A stretch of 64,000 nucleotides of DNA, taken from NCBI GenBank assembly GCA_041653015.1, contig JBAZGG010000001.1, positions 72,110 through 136,109 of the forward strand. Reading direction: 5' to 3'. The position numbers and the translations under genes are program-made. This DNA is from JBAZGG01 sp041653015. GTDB lineage: Bacteria; Bacillota_I; Bacilli_A; RFN20; CAG-826. Positions 1-6,953 of the stretch are shown one piece after another. The notes beneath the pieces were generated by a model. It was not told the origin of the DNA. It saw only the letters and a program-made list of their open reading frames with translations, and did no database searches. Numbering within the stretch: the first letter of the stretch is position 1; every line of letters starts with the position of its first letter.

Positions 1-87
1 CATCGCCAGCCCAATGTTTATGTCGCTACCCGAATCGATGTTAAAAAGTATTGGAATATCATCGAAGAGGGATTAAAGCGTTATTGA
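1..87 (+). CDS. Nucleoside hydrolase, C-terminal end (partial)
   Basis: Only the last 28 codons are inside the window, read in frame 1 and ending at TGA 85-87. The visible tail runs NVYVATRIDVKKYWNIIEEG and then LKRY. It resembles the C-terminus of inosine-uridine preferring nucleoside hydrolases, where a 'V-x-V-D-x-x-x-F/Y-W' strand and helix closes the protein. These enzymes split ribonucleosides into a free base and ribose. The next gene is a ribokinase starting 1 nt after this stop, so the pair would release ribose and phosphorylate it. The identification rests on a short tail plus context, so it is moderate. Confidence 0.55.
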   Translation, partial: HRQPNVYVATRIDVKKYWNIIEEGLKRY

Positions 88-88
88 T

Positions 89-973
89 ATGAAGAGCATA
101 TTTGTTTTGGGCTCCTTGAACATGGATTTAGCGATTAGATCAAAGTATTTTCCTCAAGAAGGCGAAACGCTCTCTGGCAACAATTTTACAACTTGTCCAG
201 GTGGTAAGGGATTAAACCAAGCGATCGCTATTGCAAAATTAGGTGGGAAAGTTCATTTTCTTGGCGCGATTGGAAACGATTCCTTTGGAAAAGAAATGAA
301 GGACGAACTGGAAAGCCACGGAGTTGATACTAGAAATATTAAAATCGTGGATAAATTACCAAGCGGAGTTGCGATTATTATTGTGGTCAATGGAAATAAT
401 CGAATCGTCCTTGATCTCGGAGCCAATTTAAAGATTGAAGAAAAAGACATCGACAAATTTCTTTTGCCAGCAAAATCTGGCGATATTTTTCTCTCTCAAT
501 TAGAAAATAATATCGACGCCACTCTTTACGCGTTGAGACAAGCAAAGAAAAAAGGTTTGATCACTATCCTCAATCCTGCTCCGGCGAACGCGAGAATTTT
601 GGAAGCAAAAAGTAGTATTGATTACCTCATTCCGAATGAGATTGAAGTAGCGCATCTCGCCAATTCATCTTTAGATGATGCTTATAAAAAAATCGGGGTT
701 AGTTCTCTGCTCATAACGCTTGGAGAAAAAGGATACCGCTATCAAGATTTAAATGGAATAATATCGGATCATGCTATCAAGGTTCACGCCATCGACACGA
801 CTGGTGCGGGCGATACTTTTGTCGGCGCTTTTTCTTATGAGTTATCATGTGGTGAAGACATTAAAAGTTCCTTGCGCTTCGCTTGTTTAGCCGCGTCAAT
901 TTCGGTGACGAGACAAGGATCATCAAAATCATCGCCAACGCTTGCTGAGATGATCACTTATTTGGAAAAATAA
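89..973 (+). CDS. rbsK: Ribokinase
   Basis: PfkB-family sugar kinase of 294 aa, the usual length for ribokinase. It phosphorylates ribose to ribose-5-phosphate with ATP in the cytoplasm. The N-terminal signature is GGKGLNQA (about residues 38-45), where the substrate sugar is bound. The second signature, DTTGAGDTF, has the catalytic base at D242. The start lies 1 nt after the stop of the nucleoside hydrolase fragment, so the two are probably translationally coupled. No ribosome binding site is obvious, in line with coupling. Together with rpiB at 35970 it leads ribose into the pentose phosphate pathway. Another PfkB sugar kinase activity is possible, but the neighbour favours ribose. Confidence 0.9.
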   Translation: MKSIFVLGSLNMDLAIRSKYFPQEGETLSGNNFTTCPGGKGLNQAIAIAKLGGKVHFLGAIGNDSFGKEMKDELESHGVDTRNIKIVDKLPSGVAIIIVVNGNNRIVLDLGANLKIEEKDIDKFLLPAKSGDIFLSQLENNIDATLYALRQAKKKGLITILNPAPANARILEAKSSIDYLIPNEIEVAHLANSSLDDAYKKIGVSSLLITLGEKGYRYQDLNGIISDHAIKVHAIDTTGAGDTFVGAFSYELSCGEDIKSSLRFACLAASISVTRQGSSKSSPTLAEMITYLEK

Positions 974-1070
974 CAGGCACTTGATTTGCATATTTTCTCC
1001 CACTGGTTGAGAATATAAGTATAATAATTGTTTTCTGTTATCACAATTAACAATAGGAGATTTTCTACCG

Positions 1071-1685
1071 ATGAACATAACTATTATCGGAACAGATTAT
1101 CAAGCGCTAGCTTATGCGGCAATATTAGCCTCATACTGCAACGATGTTATTTGTCTTGGAGATGAGAAATTGAGGATTGCGGATTATAAACATGGATTTT
1201 TCAACACAGATGATCAACAATTGGACACTCTTCTTAAAGAAAATTTAGAGCATATCCGTTTTACGACGAATGCCAAAGACGCAATAAGACCTAACAAAAT
1301 TGTTATATTGACACTGACTTCTCCTGATGAGCAACTTTTTAAAACGAATCTCGATATTGTGTTACAGAATCTATCTCGGCATAGCATTCAGGATACATAT
1401 CTGATCGTTTTAAGCGTGATTCCTCAAGGAACATATGAGTATATTTCTAGCGTTTTAAAAAACAGCCCAATGAAGTTTCACATCATATATGCTCCAATCG
1501 CTAGCAAGGATGCGAGAGTTCTTTACCTATTAAAACTTTCGCGGATGCATGTTGGTGTCAGCAACGACGACGATATGAACGTCTTCAAGCACGTCGTCTC
1601 GCAATATATGAAAGAAAAGGTGCAGTATCATTGGGATACAGCACCAAATATTGAAAAACTTTTTAGCAAAAAATCTATTGAATAG
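1071..1685 (+). CDS. Orphan N-terminal domain of UDP-glucose 6-dehydrogenase family
   Basis: 204 aa protein whose N-terminus (MNITIIGTDYQALAYAAILA) and later strands (NDVICLGDE, RFTTNAKDAI, KIVILTLTSPDE) follow the Rossmann domain of UDP-glucose/GDP-mannose dehydrogenases. Full-length members are about 390-450 aa. This one stops after the NAD-binding domain and lacks the central helix, the catalytic-cysteine region and the C-terminal UDP-binding domain. The usual G-x-G-Y-V-G is degraded to G-T-D-Y-Q-A, so NAD binding is doubtful. There is no continuation downstream: the next gene is convergent and overlaps by 11 bp. A GGAG sequence precedes the ATG. It could be a remnant or a repurposed Rossmann protein. 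Confidence 0.5.
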   Translation: MNITIIGTDYQALAYAAILASYCNDVICLGDEKLRIADYKHGFFNTDDQQLDTLLKENLEHIRFTTNAKDAIRPNKIVILTLTSPDEQLFKTNLDIVLQNLSRHSIQDTYLIVLSVIPQGTYEYISSVLKNSPMKFHIIYAPIASKDARVLYLLKLSRMHVGVSNDDDMNVFKHVVSQYMKEKVQYHWDTAPNIEKLFSKKSIE

Positions 1686-2742
1686 GTCTCAATGACTTCA
1701 TCGACATCCACATGACTCGAACGCCGAGAATCAATATGAACATCATAACGGCATAAGTTGACAGAATGAAGCCTAGAATGAGCGATAGTATGGCAGGAGC
1801 AATACTGGCCCAATAAGCAATTTTTTGCGTCTCCCAGAACGTGTAAATTCTAAATGGGTTCTTCTTTCCGCGAGTGAGGATGAAAATCATTAATCCCATA
1901 AATATTACAAGCAGAGCGTCGATTCCAAGCATTAATAGAGTCGTTTGCCACGTCGCTGTATTTCTAGCAGCGATATATGAGTTATAAAAGAAATCTTTCC
2001 AAAGATTGAATGAACCGGACATGAATAGTCCATATTCATTGCCTTGAGAATCAGGTGTCATAGTATATATGATATTTGCGTCGTTGTTGTCGACGATTCT
2101 CACGATGGATAAATTATATAGATCATATCCAACATTAATGTGATCGTAATCACCTTTGACCGATCCATTCTCTGTTGTGCTGCCCGGCTTATATATATAG
2201 GACTGGACTTGATATTTGCCTAAGACGATGAAGTGAGTGTAAACAGAAGTTTCACCTTCTACTAGAGCTGAACCATCGATTGGGTTGACACCGCTCTTGA
2301 CTCGAGAGACATATGTGGAATAAGCATCGCCAATAGCTGTTGTATAATATACACAAAAATCAATCGTCGAAGATGAATCGCGATGTTCATAACGCGTTGC
2401 GGGATTGGATGCAAAAGTTGTTTCCCAAGCAGAGACATCATTTTCTTTCTCGCATTCTAAATAATGAATGCCGTTGCTATCCTCTTTAACGATTAGATGA
2501 ATATTGTTATTGTATATTGTTTCAGTAAACCTCGTCAGTCCGACTTCATAACCGTATGTTGATGATCCAGAGATAAAACCAGCCCCAGATACGTTCAATT
2601 GGTTGAAGGTGATAGGAATGACAGCGAGAATTAATGATAAAATTGCCATAATAATGGCAAAGAACCATGGTTTGGAACGTCCGCCTTCAATACAAGAATC
2701 ATTTTTGTATAAACTTGAGAGTAGTAATTTAAATGTTTTCAT
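1675..2742 (-). CDS. Integral membrane protein, DUF1189-like
   Basis: 355 aa protein with one membrane segment near the N-terminus (about residues 27-46), a polar extracellular region of about 200 residues, and three membrane segments in the last 100 residues. The opening (MKTFKLLLSSLYKN) and the helix after PFRIYTFWETQKIAYWAS recall DUF1189 membrane proteins of Bacillota. The family assignment is by eye and tentative. No function is recognised. The gene converges on the UDP-sugar dehydrogenase-like gene and overlaps its end by 11 bp. The start has only a weak purine run upstream. Confidence 0.5.
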   Translation of the reverse strand: MKTFKLLLSSLYKNDSCIEGGRSKPWFFAIIMAILSLILAVIPITFNQLNVSGAGFISGSSTYGYEVGLTRFTETIYNNNIHLIVKEDSNGIHYLECEKENDVSAWETTFASNPATRYEHRDSSSTIDFCVYYTTAIGDAYSTYVSRVKSGVNPIDGSALVEGETSVYTHFIVLGKYQVQSYIYKPGSTTENGSVKGDYDHINVGYDLYNLSIVRIVDNNDANIIYTMTPDSQGNEYGLFMSGSFNLWKDFFYNSYIAARNTATWQTTLLMLGIDALLVIFMGLMIFILTRGKKNPFRIYTFWETQKIAYWASIAPAILSLILGFILSTYAVMMFILILGVRVMWMSMKSLRPIQ

Positions 2743-2917
2743 AGATTTTTCTTTCGCGTGATTAAGTATATTACATATAACTATTTAAAAGCAAATGAAA
2801 ACAAATTGTCTTTTTTTGATAATGGCCGTGAAATGTAGGCATATATTCTCGCTTTCTATTGCTAGTAGTTTTCTTATTTTTTATGATAGACTTTGTTTGA
2901 TAGAAAAAGGAATCGAC

Positions 2918-3415
2918 ATGTTCAAACAAAAATCTTTGCCCACATCACTCGCCTATCTCGGAGGGAGCATCGCTATTTTATCATGTATCGGAATTCTCTT
3001 TTCTTACGCCTTTGTTTTGACTTCGGATTATGCCGTAATAAATATTCCTGGATATCTAGTATTTTTTGGTGGAACGGCATCGATAATTTCATCCGGTATC
3101 ACATACGGTATCACATTTTATCTCAACGCCATTCTGATCATCGCCATGCAATTCGTTGTTGTGGGGAGCATCGCTTGTTTTATCGGGTTCAGAAATTATA
3201 AGACGATGTTCTTTTCCTGCTTAATTCTTTTAATAGGCGTGATCGGCATGTGGTTAAGCCCATTATTGATTTCGTTGGCTTCTCCAAATTTTATCCTTGA
3301 TGGAACCACGCTTGATTATGGCTATTACATCATGACGGTCGGAGCCAGTTGTGGTCTCATTCTTTCTTTAGTCTCTTCGTGCCTTCTCTGGTGCGACAGA
3401 AAAATCAAACAATAA
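2918..3415 (+). CDS. Small four-helix membrane protein, unknown
   Basis: 165 aa protein starting MFKQKSLPTSLAYLGG, with four hydrophobic segments (about residues 12-35, 47-65, 72-95 and 130-155) separated by short loops. The start at 2918 was chosen because AAAAGGAA lies 7 nt upstream; an in-frame ATG at 2795 has no ribosome binding site and would add an unlikely basic leader. I do not recognise the family. It sits between the convergent DUF1189-like gene and the tmRNA gene and seems to be transcribed alone. Confidence 0.55.
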   Translation: MFKQKSLPTSLAYLGGSIAILSCIGILFSYAFVLTSDYAVINIPGYLVFFGGTASIISSGITYGITFYLNAILIIAMQFVVVGSIACFIGFRNYKTMFFSCLILLIGVIGMWLSPLLISLASPNFILDGTTLDYGYYIMTVGASCGLILSLVSSCLLWCDRKIKQ

Positions 3416-3432
3416 TTGTTTTCGTATAACTC

Positions 3433-3461
3433 TTGTAAAAAAATTGCATTTTTGCTATATT
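3433..3461 (+). promoter_or_regulatory. Putative promoter of the tmRNA gene
   Basis: TTGTAA at 3433-3438 and TATATT at 3456-3461 are separated by exactly 17 nt and lie 25 nt before the mature 5' end of the tmRNA. This would give a precursor with a short 5' leader removed by RNase P. Confidence 0.5.
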
Positions 3462-3486
3462 TCATATGCTTTTAAATAAGCATCAC

Positions 3487-3872
3487 GGGGTCGATCAGGT
3501 TTCGACATGGATGTGCTTGGCTTTAATTGCAGTCGAGTGATGACGTAATCATCAAAACCAAATAACTGATAACAGTTATATGAGCAACAGAAATGTTGCA
3601 TTCGCCGCTGCTTAATAGCACCGAAATAGGTTCCGACCCTCTGGGCCGGGCGGTACGCACCCTAAGGTTTAGTCTCTCACGTTTAGGTAGTGTGTCATAA
3701 CAAGAGAATATGGTTATTAAGAAGACTTACTCTAATAACAAGAAAAAACACTGGTCTCGCGCATTATTCTTTGTCGATATGAAAAAATGCGTTAAACATA
3801 ATATCGTCTAAACTGTAGACGTTATTGTAGAGCCTTCCTTGGACGCGAGTTCGATTCTCGCCGACTCCACCA
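3487..3872 (+). ncRNA. ssrA: Transfer-messenger RNA (tmRNA)
   Basis: One-piece tmRNA of 386 nt. The 5' end GGGGTCG (3487-3493) pairs with CGACTCC (3862-3868) to form a 7-bp acceptor stem, followed by an encoded CCA (3870-3872). The 3' part has the T-arm GTTCGATTC. The tag reading frame runs from GAT 3568 to the tandem stops TAA-TAG at 3613-3618 and gives (A)DNSYMSNRNVAFAAA. This aligns well with the Bacillus tag pattern N-S-F...N-V-A-L-A-A. The role is rescue of ribosomes stalled on broken mRNA and tagging of the product for proteolysis. The ends come from stem pairing and are firm. Confidence 0.95.
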
Positions 3873-3882
3873 ATAGTTTAGT

Positions 3883-3903
3883 AATGCCGATTATATCGGC
3901 ATT
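3883..3903 (+). terminator. Hairpin after tmRNA, probable terminator
   Basis: AATGCCGAT (3883-3891) and ATCGGCATT (3895-3903) form a 9-bp stem with a TAT loop. The following TAAATTAT is only a weak U-tract, so termination may be inefficient. Confidence 0.6.
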
Positions 3904-4037
3904 TAAATTATATTTAGACATAAATAGAACAAATATGAGATATAATTATTTCTAAGAAGATTTTCTCGTTTGGTATTTTTATTAAGCAAGTTTGCTTGCC
4001 ATCTCACTTTGTTTTATAACAAGTTATGGAGAACATC

Positions 4038-5324
4038 ATGAAATTAAGCGATATAAATTATGCGACTCTAAATGAAGTGAACGCCCTTCAACCTTTTGAT
4101 ATGATTAGCCCCCCTCGAAAAGTGAGATGGTATTTGAAACCTCTCATCTGGCTTCTCAGCTATCCAGAGACCATAGCTACTAGAGCGAAAATAAATAAAC
4201 ATGATATGGATGGAGTCAAAGGCCCATATCTCCTTTTATGTAACCATAATAGTTTTATTGACTTTAAGGTCTCAGTGAAAGCGATGTTTCCAAGAAACGC
4301 GAATTATGTCGTGGCGATTGACGGCTTTATCGGAAGAGAGAAATTGCTTCGAAATGTCGGCTGTTTTGCAAAGCGTAAATTCATTTCCGATGTGAGACTA
4401 GTGAGAAATATTATCTATGGTTTAAATAAGAATAAATATATATGCGCAATCTATCCCGAAGCCAGGTATTCATTGGTGGGGACGACCGCCATTCTACCGG
4501 ATAGTCTCGGCAAGATGGCGAAACTATTAAAACGTCCAGTTGTCACATTGATCTGCCACGGTCATCATCTGCGACAGCCTGTATGGAATTTAAATAAGCG
4601 CAGAGTTAAAACATCGGCCGATATGACGTGCATTGTCTCTTCTGATGAAATTGAGTCTTTGAGCGTTGAAGAGATCAATCAGAGAATTCATAAGGCTTTT
4701 GAATACGATGATTATCGCTATCAAAAAGAACACAATATTCGCATCAAGAATAAAGACCGAGCTAAAGGCCTTCATAAAGTTTTGTATAAGTGTCCTCACT
4801 GCTCAGATGAACACGGCATGTACAGCGATGGTAATAAACTGTGGTGCGAACACTGTCATAAAACTTATGAGATGGATGAAGTGGGAGAACTGCACAGCAG
4901 TGATGGAACATGCGAGTTTCCGCATATACCTGATTGGTATGAGTGGGAGAGAGAAGAAGTTAAAAAAGAAATTGAAAATCAAACATATGGTGTCGATATC
5001 GAAGTGGATGTTGATTGCCTTCCAAACAGCACCGGTTATTATCGGCTCGGAAAAGGGAGACTCACTCATAATATCGATGGCTTTCATCTCGATGCTGTAT
5101 TCGATGACAAAGAGGAACTGCATCTGCACAAAGTAGTTCTTGAAAACTATGGTGTTCACATTGAATTCGATTATTTTGGCAAAGGCAATTGCATAAGTTT
5201 TTCGGATGATGACAACACATATTATCTATTCCCAACCGATAAAAGATTTAATGTCACAAAAGTTCATTTTGGTGTCGAAGAGTTGTACAAAATAGCATTT
5301 CAAGCGATCAACAAAAGCAAATAA
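4038..5324 (+). CDS. PlsC-like acyltransferase with C-terminal zinc ribbon
   Basis: 428 aa protein. The N-terminal half is a lysophospholipid/glycerophosphate acyltransferase domain: the NHNSFID block (about residue 70) is the N-H-x4-D catalytic motif and IYPEARYS corresponds to the F-P-E-G-T acceptor motif. It probably esterifies a lysophosphatidate-like acceptor at the inner membrane face. Residues about 250-285 add two CxxC pairs (CPHC and CEHC, 18 residues apart), a zinc-ribbon arrangement, followed by about 140 residues I do not recognise. Plain PlsC proteins are about 200-250 aa. The start at 4038 was chosen because GGAG lies 6 nt upstream; the ATG at 4026 has no such site. The exact acceptor is unknown. 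Confidence 0.75.
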   Translation: MKLSDINYATLNEVNALQPFDMISPPRKVRWYLKPLIWLLSYPETIATRAKINKHDMDGVKGPYLLLCNHNSFIDFKVSVKAMFPRNANYVVAIDGFIGREKLLRNVGCFAKRKFISDVRLVRNIIYGLNKNKYICAIYPEARYSLVGTTAILPDSLGKMAKLLKRPVVTLICHGHHLRQPVWNLNKRRVKTSADMTCIVSSDEIESLSVEEINQRIHKAFEYDDYRYQKEHNIRIKNKDRAKGLHKVLYKCPHCSDEHGMYSDGNKLWCEHCHKTYEMDEVGELHSSDGTCEFPHIPDWYEWEREEVKKEIENQTYGVDIEVDVDCLPNSTGYYRLGKGRLTHNIDGFHLDAVFDDKEELHLHKVVLENYGVHIEFDYFGKGNCISFSDDDNTYYLFPTDKRFNVTKVHFGVEELYKIAFQAINKSK

Positions 5325-5426
5325 ACTGTTGGAATCATAGAAATTTTCAGGGCGCAGATTATTTAACGCCGCCAAAGACAACATTGGCTATTTATTGCTG
5401 ATAGAGAGCGATATAATAATATCGAT

Positions 5427-6395
5427 ATGAAAAAATGTCACAAAATCATGCCGATCTTGCTCATTCCGCTCGTCGCCTCATGCGGGGTTGATTTTAATTC
5501 GCTATTCCCATCGACATCAGGGTATTCGTCTGAGACTAGCGGTGATGATTCTTCGCAGAGCGTTTCGTCCGAGGAATCAACCGACGATTCTGAAATATCG
5601 ATTGATATTCCTTCTATTTCAGTTGATTTAGAGAACAGATGGGATGAAGAAATATCCTACCAAATGATGGTGATTATCGGCGAGGAATTACCCTATATCT
5701 ATTCTTTTGGAACCTCTCAAGAATATGAAATCGGTTACGAGGATAGTTCTCGGACCATTCCTTACATCGCATCATCGATTGACAATCCGGGCTATAATTT
5801 ATCAATTCTCTATGCCGCAAAGGCGTTATACGAAGGATATCTTCCATCCTCAAGCGAGGAAGATGAAGATGGGATAAACTGGTATTGCTATCGAAAAGAT
5901 TTGATCGATCAAAATGAATCGCCATATATTGAGTTGAGATTTGCCTATTATGAAGAGTACGAAGATTCTTATGTTTTCACTATTTCTGCACATCGTTCTA
6001 CAGCTGGTGGTGGTTTACCGATACCAACGAGCGCCTCATATGCTTTGAATCCAAATGATTGTCCATCATCCTATGTCGCCCCTTCTTCGATCACAATCAA
6101 TAACATGTCATGCATCCTTTCATACATCATGAAAAGTAATAGCAAAATATGGTTTAAAAGAAATAGTGGACAATTTTATAATTCATCAGGAGCGTCGTCG
6201 CCCATTAAATATTTATATTTAAAAGGGTATAGTTCTTTATCAAATTTCTCGCTGTTAGCAGGAAACAGCAGATCATCTTTGAAAACTTTGCCGTCTTACA
6301 ATGGCGTGTTTTTATTGAGCGGTTATTCTTATTTCCAAGTTTCCGCTGGAAATTCCGATGTTTCCGTTTCTGCGATTTGGTTTATAAATGAATAG
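5427..6395 (+). CDS. Secreted lipoprotein, unknown
   Basis: 322 aa protein with a lipoprotein signal peptide: KK, a hydrophobic core and the lipobox LVASC with the lipidated Cys at residue 19. A Ser/Asp/Glu-rich linker (about residues 28-60) is typical of Gram-positive surface lipoproteins. The rest is mixed alpha/beta, rich in Tyr and Ser, with no domain I recognise. There is no ribosome binding site, but TATAAT at 5412-5417 ends 9 nt before the ATG, so the mRNA may be leaderless. It begins a block of surface proteins. Confidence 0.65.
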   Translation: MKKCHKIMPILLIPLVASCGVDFNSLFPSTSGYSSETSGDDSSQSVSSEESTDDSEISIDIPSISVDLENRWDEEISYQMMVIIGEELPYIYSFGTSQEYEIGYEDSSRTIPYIASSIDNPGYNLSILYAAKALYEGYLPSSSEEDEDGINWYCYRKDLIDQNESPYIELRFAYYEEYEDSYVFTISAHRSTAGGGLPIPTSASYALNPNDCPSSYVAPSSITINNMSCILSYIMKSNSKIWFKRNSGQFYNSSGASSPIKYLYLKGYSSLSNFSLLAGNSRSSLKTLPSYNGVFLLSGYSYFQVSAGNSDVSVSAIWFINE

Positions 6396-6456
6396 ATTTT
6401 TATATAAAATGATTTATATTATATTTATATGTTGTTTTTAAACGGAGGGTATTTTT

Positions 6457-6915
6457 ATGTCAAATAAACAAAAAAGAACTCCCGAAACAATTGCGATTGT
6501 TGCTGCAGTATTAGTATTTTCCGCTCTAATGTTCATGTTTTTGCCAGTCTATTCAAGCAACAGTTCGTACAATTTGATTTTTGGGTTTAGCAATGTCGGT
6601 TCTTCGATAAGAACCCCAATTATTCCACTCACAGTTGCTTTCGTGTTTGTTTTAGTCGCCTTAATTTTATCATTGCTGCACAAGTTGGTTTTTAGATGGA
6701 AGTGGTCACTTTTAACTGCTGGAATACTTTGTATTGTGGCAGCGATATTATTTTTTTGCACCCAAGTATTTTATGGTGTTTCCGTAAATCTTGGTTGGAA
6801 TGATAACTATCCATTTTCTGTTGAGGCGGGACCGATTGTTGTCGGTGTTTTCCTCGCCATTCCTGGCATCGGTTTAGTCGTTTGGAACATTCTGACTGCC
6901 AAAGGAATTATTTAA
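6457..6915 (+). CDS. Four-helix membrane protein, unknown
   Basis: 152 aa protein with four hydrophobic segments (about residues 12-32, 52-74, 82-102 and 122-146) and a short basic N-terminus (MSNKQKRTPE). A good ribosome binding site, GGAGG, lies 8-12 nt before the ATG. No family is recognised. It is transcribed in the same direction as the lipoprotein upstream and the metalloprotease 38 nt downstream, and may share their surface role. Confidence 0.6.
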   Translation: MSNKQKRTPETIAIVAAVLVFSALMFMFLPVYSSNSSYNLIFGFSNVGSSIRTPIIPLTVAFVFVLVALILSLLHKLVFRWKWSLLTAGILCIVAAILFFCTQVFYGVSVNLGWNDNYPFSVEAGPIVVGVFLAIPGIGLVVWNILTAKGII

Positions 6916-6953
6916 TTGTATTCGTTTAGTCTTATTTCTAGAAAGGGTACAGT

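Noticed and set aside
4666..5136. 156-codon open frame overlapping the acyltransferase gene
   Set aside because: It is a frame shadow of the zinc-ribbon part; codon pattern and motifs support only the main frame.
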